From: JADGHE01 sp035716025
GTDB lineage: Bacteria; Pseudomonadota; Alphaproteobacteria; Rhizobiales; Xanthobacteraceae
Reading direction: 5' to 3'
Length of the DNA: 64,000 nucleotides
Assembly: GCA_035716025.1 (NCBI GenBank)
Contig: DASTKH010000003.1
Coordinates: 10,722 to 74,721, forward strand
The stretch's first letter is position 1, and every line of letters begins with the position of its first letter. A program made the position numbers and the translations under genes. This document shows, piece by piece, positions 17,665-26,453 of the stretch. The notes below the pieces were generated by a model that ran no database searches, had not been told where the DNA came from, and saw nothing but the letters and a program-made list of their open reading frames with translations.

Positions 17665-18597
17665 CTACAAGTGCAGGTCCCAGTGTTCGCCGACGAGGTC
17701 GTGGCCGAAGCTGCGGTGCGGTTCGCTGCGCGCGAGGCGAAAGCCTGCCGCCTCATAGATGCGCCGCGCCGAACTGAGACAGCTCTGGGTCCACAGTGTC
17801 ATGTCGCGATAACCGGAGGCGCGGGCAAATGCGATGCATTCGGCGACGAGCCGCGCGCCGAGACCGAGTCCACGCGCCTTCGGCTCGACGAGCAGCAGCC
17901 GCAGCTTCGCGAGCGTATCGGAGGCTCGGACCACGAAGACGCATCCGACATTCTCTCCGTCGCGCTCGGCGATCCAGCAGCGCTCGCGTGCGGGGCCATG
18001 GGCTTTCGCGAAGGCGGCGACGATTTCCGCAACCAGTGCCTCGAATTCCGCATTCCAGCCGCGCTCCTGGGCATAGAGCGCGCCGTGGCGGGAGATGATC
18101 CAGCCGTAATCGCCGGGGCGGGGCTCGCGCAGAACATAGGGCTGTTGGGATGCTTGGGGGTTGCCTTCGATGAGCCGCTCGATCGTCTGCATGGCTTCCA
18201 CCACTTGTTTCTGAGCCGACTTCGGCAAGGGCGCGAGCAGGCCGACCACGTCGTCGTGGCTACGTCGGTCGAGCGGAGCAAAGGCCTTGCGACCCTTCGC
18301 CGTGAGGGAAAGCAGCATCTGGCGGGCGTCGGCGCGGGAGGGCGTTTTGCGGATCAGGCCCTCGCGGGCGAAGCGCGCCAGCATCCGGGAAGCATAACCG
18401 GCGTCGAGGCCGAGCTCGGCGCAGAGCAGGGCGGCGGTCGCGTTCTTGCGGTTGGCCAGCTCGTAGAGGACGCGCGCCTCGGTGAGCGAAAACGGGCTAT
18501 CAAGCATGGTCTCGCCGAGCACGCCGATGCGCCGCGTGTAGAAGCGCGAGAAGCGGCGCACCGCCGCGACGTCTTCGTTCGACACCTGAGCGACCAT
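17665..18597 (-). CDS. MarR-type regulator fused to a GNAT acetyltransferase
   Basis: A 310-residue two-domain protein. Residues 1-150 are a MarR winged helix-turn-helix: 'SLTEARVLYELA' and 'LGLDAGYASRMLARFAREGLIRK', then 'RQMLLSLTAKGR'. Residues 155-310 form a GNAT domain: 'GWIISRHGALYAQERGWNAEFEALV', the acetyl-CoA loop 'VEPKARGLGLGARLVAECI', and 'YEAAGFRLA..EPH.SFGHDLVGEHWDL'. This fused architecture is a known family in Rhizobiales; the GNAT domain may sense acetyl-CoA or acetylate an unknown ligand. Regulated targets are unknown, but the exporter downstream on the same strand and the divergent ligA side are candidates. A ribosome-binding AAGGG lies eight bases before the ATG. Confidence 0.88.
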   Translation of the reverse strand: MVAQVSNEDVAAVRRFSRFYTRRIGVLGETMLDSPFSLTEARVLYELANRKNATAALLCAELGLDAGYASRMLARFAREGLIRKTPSRADARQMLLSLTAKGRKAFAPLDRRSHDDVVGLLAPLPKSAQKQVVEAMQTIERLIEGNPQASQQPYVLREPRPGDYGWIISRHGALYAQERGWNAEFEALVAEIVAAFAKAHGPARERCWIAERDGENVGCVFVVRASDTLAKLRLLLVEPKARGLGLGARLVAECIAFARASGYRDMTLWTQSCLSSARRIYEAAGFRLARSEPHRSFGHDLVGEHWDLHL

Positions 18598-18731
18598 GAG
18601 CCACCCTTCCCGGATGTCCAGTTTCGCGCAATTACTTGACTGAGTCAACAATTCCGGCGAGGCCTGGGACCGGGTCGAGGCGGGTCTCTCGCCCGCTTGC
18701 GCGGGCCTCGCCGCGCTCGTAAGTGCAAGGC

Positions 18732-20843
18732 ATGGCCGCCAAGCACACTGCCCAAATCCCCGTCGGGTCGCTGACCGAATCCGAGGCCGCCGCCGAGCTC
18801 GCCCGCCTCGCCAAGGAAATCGCGGCGCATGACGAGCGCTACTACCAGCGGGACGCTCCGACCATTTCCGACGCCGAGTACGACGCCCTGCGGCAGCGCA
18901 ACGCCGAGATCGAAGCGCGGTTTCCGGAATTGGTCCGTCCCGATTCCCCATCGCGGCGGGTCGGCGCGGCACCGACGGGGCGCTTTCCCAAGATTCGCCA
19001 TGCCGTACCGATGCTCTCGCTCGACAATGCGTTCAGCGAGGAGGATGTGCGCGGCTTCGTCGATCGCATCCGCCGCTTTCTGCGGCTCGAAGACGAGCCG
19101 ATCGTGTTCGTCGCCGAACCGAAGATCGACGGACTTTCGCTCACGCTTCGCTACGAAGACGGCAAGCTCGTCACCGGTGCGACGCGCGGCGACGGAACCG
19201 TGGGAGAAGACGTGACCCCCAACGTCAAAATGCTCCGTGACGTGCCGCCCGCGCTCGAGGGCGACCGCGTGCCGGCGGTCTGCGAGGTGCGGGGCGAAGT
19301 CTACATGACGAAGCGCGCCTTTCTGGAGCTGAACGAGCGGCAGGCCAAAGCCGGCGGGCAGGTCTTTGCCAATCCGCGCAATTCGGCCGCCGGCTCGCTG
19401 CGGATGAAGGACCCGGCGATCACCGCTTCGCGCCCGCTGGGTTTTTTTGCATACGCCTGGGGTGAAATGAGCGAGATGCCGGAACGGACACAGTCCGGGA
19501 TGGTCCGCTGGTTCGCCACGTGCGGGTTCAAGACGAACCCCTTGATGCGCGTCTGCGATTCCGTCGATGCGCTGCTTGCCTTTCACCGCGAAATCGAGGA
19601 GCAACGGGCAAGCCTCGACTACGACATCGACGGCGTCGTCTATAAGGTCGATCGCATCGACTGGCAGGAGCGGCTCGGCTTCGTTTCACGCACGCCACGC
19701 TGGGCCATCGCCCACAAATTCGCCGCCGAACAGGCGATGACAGTGGTGCGCGACATCGAGATCCAGGTGGGGCGCACCGGCGCGCTCACCCCCGTCGCCA
19801 AGCTTGCACCGGTGACGGTCGGCGGGGTCGTGGTGCAGAACGCGACGCTGCACAATGCCGACGAGATCGCGCGGCTCGACGTGCGCATCGGTGACACCGT
19901 CCGCATCCAGCGCGCCGGCGATGTGATCCCGCAGGTGCTCGGCGTGGTCCTCGAAAAGCGCCCCAAGGGTGCGGAGAAATATGCTTTTCCCACGGTCTGT
20001 CCGTGCCCGCTCCGCACGCCCGTGGTGCGGGAGATCACCGCGGCGGGCGAGGAGGGCGTCCGCTTCCACTGCTCGGGCGAATTCGCCTGCCCGTTCCAGC
20101 GCACCGAGCATCTGCGCCATTTCGTGTCGCGCCGTGCCTTCGACATCGAAGGCCTGGGCGAGAAGCAGATCGCGTTTTTCTACGAACTCGGCTGGATCAA
20201 GGAACCCGCCGACATTTTCACGCTCGAGAGCCGCAACAAGACGCTGCGGCTCGAGGAGCGCGAGGGCTATGGCGAGGTCTCGGTCCGAAATCTCTTCGCG
20301 GCGATCAACGCTCGGCGGGACATTGCGCTCGAACGCTTCATCTACGCGCTCGGCATTCGCCATGTCGGCGAGACGACCGCCCGCGCGCTTGCGCGCGGGT
20401 ACGGTTCATGGGACGCCTTCCACAACGCGTGCCTGCGCATCGCCGCCGGCGACAAGGAGGCGCGCGAGGACATGGATGCGCTCGATCAGATCGGGGAGAC
20501 GGTTATCGAATCGCTCGCCGCCTATTTCAACGAGGCGCACAATCGGGGCATCGTCGAGCGGTTGGCCCGTCATGTTCGCATCCTTGATGCGGAGAAGCCG
20601 AAGACGGATACCCAGATCGCCGGCAAAACGATCGTATTTACGGGTGCTCTCGAGAAGATGACGCGCGACGAGGCCAAGGCGACCGCCGAAAGGCTGGGAG
20701 CCAAGGTCGCGGGTTCGGTGTCAAAGAAGACGGACTTTGTCGTCGCGGGCCCCGGCGCAGGGTCGAAGCTCGCCAAGGCCCGAGAACTCGGGGTCGAAAT
20801 CCTGACCGAAGACGAGTGGCTCGCGATCGCGCAAGGACGCTGA
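18732..20843 (+). CDS. ligA: NAD-dependent DNA ligase
   Basis: A full-length LigA of 703 residues. The adenylation domain has 'YYQRDAPTISDAEYDALR' (NAD-binding Ia) and the nucleophile lysine in 'EPKIDGLSLTLRYEDGKL' near residue 120. An OB fold, a four-Cys zinc finger ('CPCPLRTPVVR...FHCSGEFACPFQ'), helix-hairpin-helix repeats and a C-terminal BRCT domain ('IAGKTIVFTGALEKMTRDEAKATAE') follow. One zinc-finger Cys-x-Cys spacing (CPCPL) looks tighter than the usual CPxC; this can be a family variant. It seals nicks during replication and repair. ATG 18732 is preferred over GTG 18723. Confidence 0.96.
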   Translation: MAAKHTAQIPVGSLTESEAAAELARLAKEIAAHDERYYQRDAPTISDAEYDALRQRNAEIEARFPELVRPDSPSRRVGAAPTGRFPKIRHAVPMLSLDNAFSEEDVRGFVDRIRRFLRLEDEPIVFVAEPKIDGLSLTLRYEDGKLVTGATRGDGTVGEDVTPNVKMLRDVPPALEGDRVPAVCEVRGEVYMTKRAFLELNERQAKAGGQVFANPRNSAAGSLRMKDPAITASRPLGFFAYAWGEMSEMPERTQSGMVRWFATCGFKTNPLMRVCDSVDALLAFHREIEEQRASLDYDIDGVVYKVDRIDWQERLGFVSRTPRWAIAHKFAAEQAMTVVRDIEIQVGRTGALTPVAKLAPVTVGGVVVQNATLHNADEIARLDVRIGDTVRIQRAGDVIPQVLGVVLEKRPKGAEKYAFPTVCPCPLRTPVVREITAAGEEGVRFHCSGEFACPFQRTEHLRHFVSRRAFDIEGLGEKQIAFFYELGWIKEPADIFTLESRNKTLRLEEREGYGEVSVRNLFAAINARRDIALERFIYALGIRHVGETTARALARGYGSWDAFHNACLRIAAGDKEAREDMDALDQIGETVIESLAAYFNEAHNRGIVERLARHVRILDAEKPKTDTQIAGKTIVFTGALEKMTRDEAKATAERLGAKVAGSVSKKTDFVVAGPGAGSKLAKARELGVEILTEDEWLAIAQGR

Positions 20844-20876
20844 ACCTGGGTTTGCGCTCCCCTCGAGCGGGCCGGC

Positions 20877-21032
20877 TCAGATTCGGCCCGTCAGGGCAAG
20901 GACGATCACAATAATCAGTAGGACCCCGACAATTCCGCCCGGCCCATAGCCCCAGCTTGCGCTGTAACCCCAGCGCGGGAGAGCGCCGATCAGGATCAGT
21001 ATCAGCAGGACGATCAGGATCGTCGACAACAT
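20877..21032 (-). CDS. DUF3309 family small membrane protein
   Basis: 51 residues, beginning MLSTILIVLLILILIGALPR and containing 'WGYSASWGYGPGG', followed by a second hydrophobic stretch ending LTGRI. Two transmembrane helices flank a Trp/Tyr/Gly-rich turn, which is exactly the DUF3309 pattern. AAGGAA lies six bases before the ATG. The function is unknown; family members are often stress-induced in Proteobacteria. It lies 75 bases downstream of the Bcr-type pump on the same strand and converges with ligA. Confidence 0.88.
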   Translation of the reverse strand: MLSTILIVLLILILIGALPRWGYSASWGYGPGGIVGVLLIIVIVLALTGRI

Positions 21033-21107
21033 GTTGGGTTCCTTGCGAGGTCAGACCCGCAAGAAAACGCGAATCGGGCGTTCCGGTTCCTGGGCTGTGC
21101 GCGCTCG

Positions 21108-22349
21108 TCAGTCGGCGCGGCGGGCGGCCGAGCCGGGCAGGATGAGGCAGACGAAACTCACGGCACAAGCGAGCGAAAAGGCGAGCAGCATCCAGGCCAT
21201 CGGCGCCGCATCCGGGGCTTGTGCGAGGAGGTGGCTGACCCATTGCGCGGAGGCCGCGGCAACGCCCATCTGAACAAAGCCGTGAATCCCGGCGGCCGTA
21301 CCGGCCGCCTGCGGGCGCACGCTGATCCCGCCGGCAATCGCGTTGGGAATCAGGAGTCCGTTGGCAAAGGCCGTGATCCATTGCGGCAGGCAGATGATGA
21401 GCGGCCCGAGATCCGCAAACCACAGAACGAGAACGATCACGCAAATTCCGCCGGCAACTCCGACCGCCGAACCGGCCGCCACCATGGCGTCCACGCCGAA
21501 GCGCATCGAATACCGGGCGGAGATGAAATTGCCCGCCATATAGGCGACCGAGGCCGTCGCGAGCCAGACCCCGAGCTCGAAGGCGCTGCGTCCCTGCAGG
21601 CGGGAAATGACATGCGGCGCGCCGCCGAGGAACACAAAGAACAGCGCCGAACTCGTTGCGCCCGACAGCACATAACCGAGAAAAACGCGGCTTGCGAGCA
21701 GAAGCCGCACTTCCTGAAAAAACCGCACAAGGCCGCCGCTCGCGAGAGGCTCGGCATTCGTTTCGGGCAGCGCAATCCACACCCAGGCGAGCACGGCCGC
21801 CGCAAACAGCGCGATTGAGGCAAAGATCGAAGGCCAGCCGAGCGTGGTGTCGAGCAGGCCGCCGAGCGGCGGCACGATCATCGGCACCACCATGATCACC
21901 ATGGTCACCCAGCCGAGCATCGAGGCCGCGCGGTCGCGGGCGAAAAGGTCGCGGACGATGGCGCGGCTGATGACGATGCCGCAGGAGGCGCCGAAGGCCT
22001 GTACGGCACGCGCCGTAACGAGCGCGCCGATGGTCGTCGCGAAGGTGGCGACGACGCTCGCGGCGACGGTGAGCAGCAGTCCGCCGATCAGCACCGGCCT
22101 GCGCCCGAAACGGTCCGACAGAACGCCGAGCACGAGTTGCGACAGCGCCATGCAGACGAGATAGAGGGAGAGCGTGAGCTGCACGGTGACGGGATCGGCC
22201 TTCAAGGCAACCGCAATACCCGGCAGCGCCGGCATCACGATGTTGAGCGACATGGGGCCGATCGACGCGATGGCGACCAGCAACGCGAGCAACGCCGGCG
22301 CAGGCGCGTCGCGCCGGTCGAGGGAGCCCGTCGTTTTGGGAGAATGCAC
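21108..22349 (-). CDS. Bcr/CflA family multidrug efflux MFS transporter
   Basis: A 413-residue MFS protein with twelve predicted helices. The first loop has 'GVLSDRFGRRPVLIGG' (MFS motif A) and helix 5 has 'MVVPMIVPPLGGLL', the antiporter motif C-like stretch of the DHA1 drug:H+ antiporters. 'ALKADPVTVQLTLSLYLVCMALSQLVLG' matches the Bcr/CflA subfamily closely, and 'RAVQAFGASCGIVISRAIVRDLF' is a subfamily hallmark. It is expected to export drugs or small metabolites such as sulfonamide, bicyclomycin-like compounds or cysteine derivatives across the inner membrane. It is 157 bases from the aminopeptidase gene. Confidence 0.88.
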   Translation of the reverse strand: MHSPKTTGSLDRRDAPAPALLALLVAIASIGPMSLNIVMPALPGIAVALKADPVTVQLTLSLYLVCMALSQLVLGVLSDRFGRRPVLIGGLLLTVAASVVATFATTIGALVTARAVQAFGASCGIVISRAIVRDLFARDRAASMLGWVTMVIMVVPMIVPPLGGLLDTTLGWPSIFASIALFAAAVLAWVWIALPETNAEPLASGGLVRFFQEVRLLLASRVFLGYVLSGATSSALFFVFLGGAPHVISRLQGRSAFELGVWLATASVAYMAGNFISARYSMRFGVDAMVAAGSAVGVAGGICVIVLVLWFADLGPLIICLPQWITAFANGLLIPNAIAGGISVRPQAAGTAAGIHGFVQMGVAAASAQWVSHLLAQAPDAAPMAWMLLAFSLACAVSFVCLILPGSAARRAD

Positions 22350-22506
22350 CGCGCGCTGGTTGGTAGCCGGGACCTGAAGGAATCAGGATAGTCATAAGCT
22401 ACACGCAGACGCCAGGCTAGCCACAAGGCTGTCGGCCGGTCCTCCGCGTGCCAGGGCGCGCCGGCAGCGACTGGCGCCGTCGCGCCGCGACCGATCCGCA
22501 CGGGTC

Positions 22507-24348
22507 TTAGACGAGCGGTTGCGTAGCGCCTTCGATCCAGGCACGCGTGGGCGGGTCCAGCAGGGCCGAAAGTTCCGCCCGCACCCGCATGTGGTAGTTG
22601 TTGAGCCAGCCGAGCTCCTCGGCATCCAGCATCCGGCCTTCGATGAGCCGCAGATCGATCGGCGCAAGCGTCAGCGTCTCGAAGGCGTTGAGCGGCTTTT
22701 CCGCTCCGGGGACCGCCGGGCCTTCCACGACAAGCACGAGGTTCTCAATGCGGATGCCGTAGCCGCCGGGTTTGTAGTAGCCCGGCTCGTTCGAGAGAAT
22801 CATGCCGCGCTTGAGCGCGGTGAGGTTCGCCTTGTGAATCGACGCCGGTCCCTCGTGCACCGAGAGATAGCTGCCGACACCGTGTCCGGTGCCGTGATCG
22901 TAATCGAGGCCGGCCGCCCACAGATGCTGTCGCGCGAAGCTGTCGAGCTGAGCGCCGGCCGTGCCGTCGGGAAAGACGGCGCGGGCGATGGCGATATGTC
23001 CTTTGAGCACGCGCGTGAAGCGCTCGCGCATTTCCGCCGTCGGCGTGCCGACCGCGATCGTACGCGTGATGTCGGTCGTCCCCTCGCGATATTGCGCGCC
23101 GGAATCGAGAAGGAACAGTTCGCCCGGCGAAATGTGCCGGTTGCTCGCCTCGGTGACCCGGTAGTGCACGATCGCCGCATTCGGACCCGAGCCCGCAATC
23201 GTCGGAAAAGAGACGTCCTGGAGTGCGCCCGTTTCGCGCCGGAAGGTTTCGAGTGCGGCCACGCAGTCGATTTCCGTCAATCGGCCGCTCGGCGCCTCGC
23301 GGTCGAACCAGGCAAGAAACCGCGCGACGGCGACCGCATCGCGGCGCTGCGCCGCCTGGGCGCCGGCGATCTCGGTCGCGTTCTTGATGGCCTTCATGGC
23401 CGTGATCGGGTCTGCCCCGCGGGTCGCCTTCCCGCCGGCCTCGGTCACGATTCGGGACAGCGCCTGCGCGCCGGTCCCCTCGTCGATCCGCACCGTCTTC
23501 TTCGCCGCGCCTAGATGCGCAAGATCCGGCAGCAGGGTGTCGGGCTCGCGGATGTCGGCCAGGTCCTCGAGCGCGTGACGAACGGCATTGTCGAGCTTGC
23601 GGCCGTCGACATAGAGGCGCGGCCGCCCCTGCGTCGCAATTACCGCATAGGCCAGAGCGACCGGCGTGTGGGCCACATCGCCTCCCCGGATATTGAACAG
23701 CCAAGCGACGGCGGCCGGGTTCGAGACCACAAGGGCGTCGGCCCGCGCCTTTTCGATCTCCGCCTGCACGCGCGCGAGCTTGGCGGCCGCGGTTTCGCCG
23801 GCAAAGGCGAGGTCGTGAAGGATGACAGGCGCAAGCGGCGGCGCCGGTCGGTCGCGCCAGATCGCGTCGAGGGGGTTGTCCTCGACCGGGACGAGCTCGG
23901 CGCCGACGGTTGCGCAGGCTGCGGCCAGTTTCTCCACGTCCGCAGCCGTGTGCAGCCAAGGATCATATCCGAGCCGGCAGCCGGCAGGCAGGTTGGCCGC
24001 GATCCAAGCTTCGGGCGTGGTCTCGCTGACAAGGACGACTTCGAATACGGAAGGGTCGGTCTGATTGCGCGCCTGCAGGGTGTAGCGGCCGTCCACGAAC
24101 AGGACCGCGCGCTCTTTCAGCACGATGGCGCGGCCGGCCGAGCCCGTGAACCCGGAAACGAAGGCAAGCCGTTCCTCGCTCGCCGGGAGATATTCGTTCT
24201 GGTGCCGGTCAGCATGCGGAACGATGAGCCCGTCGAGATTCGCTCGGGCGAGCGCATCACGCAGGGCCTGCACCCGCGCGGGCGTTTCGGCGCGCTGCGA
24301 GAATTCGGTGAAGTTCTGGAAGACGGCCTGAAACATGGCGCCGGACAT
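22507..24348 (-). CDS. Aminopeptidase P family protein (M24B)
   Basis: A 613-residue Xaa-Pro aminopeptidase of the long, three-domain type (two creatinase-like N-terminal domains plus a catalytic M24 domain and a C-terminal extension of XPNPEP type). Metal ligands are visible: the two Asp in 'FLLDSGAQYREGTTDITRT', His in 'DHGTGHGVGSYLSVHEGP', and the two Glu in 'LSNEPGYYKPGGYGIRIENLV'. It removes N-terminal residues that precede proline. It follows prmA on the same strand after 31 bases, so the two are probably co-transcribed. The start is uncertain between ATG 24348 and ATG 24336; neither has a clear ribosome-binding site. Confidence 0.92.
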   Translation of the reverse strand: MSGAMFQAVFQNFTEFSQRAETPARVQALRDALARANLDGLIVPHADRHQNEYLPASEERLAFVSGFTGSAGRAIVLKERAVLFVDGRYTLQARNQTDPSVFEVVLVSETTPEAWIAANLPAGCRLGYDPWLHTAADVEKLAAACATVGAELVPVEDNPLDAIWRDRPAPPLAPVILHDLAFAGETAAAKLARVQAEIEKARADALVVSNPAAVAWLFNIRGGDVAHTPVALAYAVIATQGRPRLYVDGRKLDNAVRHALEDLADIREPDTLLPDLAHLGAAKKTVRIDEGTGAQALSRIVTEAGGKATRGADPITAMKAIKNATEIAGAQAAQRRDAVAVARFLAWFDREAPSGRLTEIDCVAALETFRRETGALQDVSFPTIAGSGPNAAIVHYRVTEASNRHISPGELFLLDSGAQYREGTTDITRTIAVGTPTAEMRERFTRVLKGHIAIARAVFPDGTAGAQLDSFARQHLWAAGLDYDHGTGHGVGSYLSVHEGPASIHKANLTALKRGMILSNEPGYYKPGGYGIRIENLVLVVEGPAVPGAEKPLNAFETLTLAPIDLRLIEGRMLDAEELGWLNNYHMRVRAELSALLDPPTRAWIEGATQPLV

Positions 24349-24379
24349 TAGTGCGTTTTCGTTCGACGTTGAACCGCGT

Positions 24380-25360
24380 TCAGCAACCCGTTCGGGTCCC
24401 GCCACCGAATGCCGGTGGGGCCGGCCGGCAGAATCGGCCCGGTCGGGGCCGTTCGATCCTGTCGGCATGCCGCCCGCCTCGTCTGAGGACAAGCGTCGTC
24501 CACCCCTCAAGCTCCAGGCGCCGGTCCAGGCGGAAGCCGTGCGCACGGTAGGCGGCGAGCGCCGCGTTGGCGTGGGTGGTCAACAAGCCGGACAGCACAA
24601 GGCGCGCGCGCGGCGCGGCGGCGCGGGCGAGGGGGCGTGCCAGGCGCTTCAACGGACCAAGCAGAATGTTCGCCAGAATGAGATCGTAAGGGGCGCGGGC
24701 ACGGAGCGGCGGCCCGCGCAGCCCGTCCGCCTGTGCGATACGGACGAGCGGGCCGACCCCGTTCGCCCGGGCGTTGGCGCGCGCGACAGCGACCGCCTGG
24801 CGATCGATCTCGCTGGCCGATACCGGTCGCCGCAGGGCCTTGGCAACGGCGATCGCCAGCACGGCGGTGCCGGTGCCGATGTCGGCCACACGGCGCGGCC
24901 GATCGGTTTTCAGGAGCCGATCGAGCGCGAGCAGACAGCCCTTCGTGGTGCCGTGATGGCCGGTCCCGAAGGCAAGAGCGGCTTCGATCTCCATGGTAAT
25001 GGCATTGCGCGGCGCCTTTGCCCGGTCGTGCGCGCCGTGCAGGAAGAACCGTCCGGCGCGCACGGGCGCAAGCCCCGCAAGACTCGCGGCGACCCAATCG
25101 CGCCGCGCGAGCCCTTCCACCGTGACCTGCAATGGCCCTCCACCGCCGATTTTCGCGATCACCGCCTGCACGTGCGCGGCCGCCTCCTCGTCCGGGCAAT
25201 GCACGGAGAGCCGCCAAGCCCCGGCCTCCTCTTCGAAGAGGCTGACCGGCAAGGCTTCGGTTTCGCTCGCCCCGGCAATTTCGTCCGCGATGCGGCGGGC
25301 GAGGGGCTCCCGGGCAGCCACGCTGACGACGAAGCCATCCTGTTGATCGAACGATTGCAT
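24380..25360 (-). CDS. prmA: Ribosomal protein L11 methyltransferase
   Basis: 326 residues. The class I SAM fold is intact: 'ALAFGTGHHGTTKGCLLALD' (the PrmA FGTGxHxTT motif), 'VADIGTGTAVLAIAVAKAL' (SAM loop), and 'YDLILANILLGPLKRLA' (NxL catalytic region). The N-terminal L11-recognition domain is short and diverged, which is usual in alphaproteobacteria. The C-terminal 35 residues are Arg/Pro-rich and unusual. PrmA trimethylates ribosomal protein L11. A hairpin (25391-25415) and a 20-codon ORF with a remarkable ribosome-binding site lie directly upstream on the same strand and might form a leader for this gene. aminopeptidase P follows. Confidence 0.9.
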   Translation of the reverse strand: MQSFDQQDGFVVSVAAREPLARRIADEIAGASETEALPVSLFEEEAGAWRLSVHCPDEEAAAHVQAVIAKIGGGGPLQVTVEGLARRDWVAASLAGLAPVRAGRFFLHGAHDRAKAPRNAITMEIEAALAFGTGHHGTTKGCLLALDRLLKTDRPRRVADIGTGTAVLAIAVAKALRRPVSASEIDRQAVAVARANARANGVGPLVRIAQADGLRGPPLRARAPYDLILANILLGPLKRLARPLARAAAPRARLVLSGLLTTHANAALAAYRAHGFRLDRRLELEGWTTLVLRRGGRHADRIERPRPGRFCRPAPPAFGGGTRTGC

Positions 25361-25390
25361 TTCCCGCTCGCCGGCTTTCCTACAAAAGGA

Positions 25391-25415
25391 GAAGGGCCGC
25401 GAAGTGCGGCCCTTC
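25391..25415 (-). terminator. Terminator-like hairpin upstream of prmA
   Basis: A perfect ten-base stem (25391-25400 against 25406-25415) with a five-base loop. On the minus strand it is followed by CTCCTTTTGT, a weak T-run, and lies 30 bases before the prmA ATG and 73 bases after the stop of the 20-codon ORF. It looks like the terminator of a short leader transcript, or an attenuator in front of prmA. Strand assignment is inferred from the T-run and from the ORF. Confidence 0.5.
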
Positions 25416-25488
25416 CATTGCCTTTATCCCGGGTGCGGCCTCGGCTGTGCGCCCCGCACGCGCGACACAATATCCTCGCGTGGCGCCT

Positions 25489-25551
25489 CTACTGCGCCCC
25501 ACGCGAAGCGAGGGACCAGCGAGCCCATCGGGAATACGGACAATGAGACAC
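25489..25551 (-). CDS. 20-residue ORF with a full-length Shine-Dalgarno (leader peptide candidate)
   Basis: GTG at 25551 opens a 20-codon ORF encoding VSHCPYSRWARWSLASRGAQ (first residue read as Met). The evidence for translation is its ribosome-binding site, which lies seven bases upstream and is complementary to essentially the whole 3' tail of 16S rRNA. The peptide is basic, with two Trp in an RWARW unit, and has no signal sequence. It sits in the 289-base divergent gap between prmA and the DUF1194 gene, on the prmA strand, followed by a terminator-like hairpin. I do not recognise the peptide. Possible roles: a leader peptide controlling prmA, or the coding part of a small regulatory RNA. 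Confidence 0.45.
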   Translation of the reverse strand: MSHCPYSRWARWSLASRGAQ

Positions 25552-25568
25552 TGGATCACCTCCTTTCG
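25552..25568 (-). promoter_or_regulatory. Extended Shine-Dalgarno complementary to the 16S rRNA tail
   Basis: Read on the minus strand: GAAAGGAGGTGATCCAG, ending at the GTG of the 20-codon ORF. Its complement, CTGGATCACCTCCTTTC on the plus strand, equals the conserved alphaproteobacterial 16S rRNA 3' end. Ordinary sites in this window match only four to six bases of that tail, so a 16- to 17-base match is exceptional. Confidence 0.7.
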
Positions 25569-25649
25569 GCTGTTGACGATGATTCGCACTGTAAGGGCGA
25601 CTCGATCCTTTGATAAGATTGAAAATCGCATCCCGGCACGGAGCACCCG

Positions 25650-26453
25650 GTGCGCTTCCGCGGCAAGGTTTGGACGGCGTCGGCCTTCGGCCTTGCCGCG
25701 TCGCTCCTGGGGTGGGCCGCCTTGGTTGCGACGGCGGCCGCGCAGCCTGCACCGAGAGGCCGCGACAAGGTTGACCTGCAATTGGTTCTTGCCGTGGACG
25801 CCTCGGGCAGCGTCAACGACGAACGCTTTGCCCTGCAGCAGAAAGGCTATGCGGAGGCCTTTCGCCACAAGCAGGTGCTGCAAGCGATTCGCTCGGGGCA
25901 TCACGGCGCGATCGCAGTGATCATGGTCCAGTGGACCGGCCCCCGCCTGCAACGGATCGCAGCGCCGTGGACGCGCATTTCGGACGGCGCCTCCGCCGAG
26001 GACTTCGCTGCGGTGATCGAACAGGCCCCGCGGATGCTGTTCGGCGGCGGCACTTCGATTTCCGGCGCGATCGACTTCGCCGCCGGCCTGTTCGCGACGA
26101 GCCCCTTTGCGGGCGACAGACACGTGATCGATATTTCGGGCGACGGCATCAACAACCGCGGACGGCCGACCGTTTTTGCTCGCGACGAGGCCGTGGCGGC
26201 GGGCATCGTGATCAACGGACTGCCCATCCTCGCGCTCGAACCGGGCCTCGACTCGTACTACCGGCGGAGCGTCATCGGCGGTCCCGGCGCCTTCGTCGTC
26301 GTCGCCGAGAGTTACGACACCTTCGGGGAGGCGATCCGCCGCAAGCTCGTGCTCGAAATTGCACGCAAGGACAGGACTTTCGAAGCCAGCGATGGAACGC
26401 CGCGGCCCCCTCGGCACTTGTCGCCGTATGCGTCATTCCGGCCCGGACCTTGA
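25650..26453 (+). CDS. DUF1194 domain-containing secreted protein (VWA-like)
   Basis: 267 residues starting with GTG. A signal peptide with a hydrophobic core (about residues 10-30) ends in 'ATAAAQPAP'. The DUF1194 domain begins 'VDLQLVLAVDASGSVNDERFALQQKGYAEAF', in which DASGS is a von Willebrand A-type metal-ion-dependent site, and continues 'DISGDGINNRGRPTVFARDEAVAAGIVINGLPIL', typical of the family. It is probably periplasmic and may bind a protein partner through the metal site; the function of the family is not established. The gene for a small membrane protein overlaps its 3' end by 26 bases. Confidence 0.85.
   Translation: MRFRGKVWTASAFGLAASLLGWAALVATAAAQPAPRGRDKVDLQLVLAVDASGSVNDERFALQQKGYAEAFRHKQVLQAIRSGHHGAIAVIMVQWTGPRLQRIAAPWTRISDGASAEDFAAVIEQAPRMLFGGGTSISGAIDFAAGLFATSPFAGDRHVIDISGDGINNRGRPTVFARDEAVAAGIVINGLPILALEPGLDSYYRRSVIGGPGAFVVVAESYDTFGEAIRRKLVLEIARKDRTFEASDGTPRPPRHLSPYASFRPGP

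Noticed and set aside
25552..25568. Fragment of a 16S rRNA gene
   Set aside because: Only about 17 bases match the 16S tail and flanking sequence does not continue the rRNA. It is better explained as an extended ribosome-binding site on the other strand.
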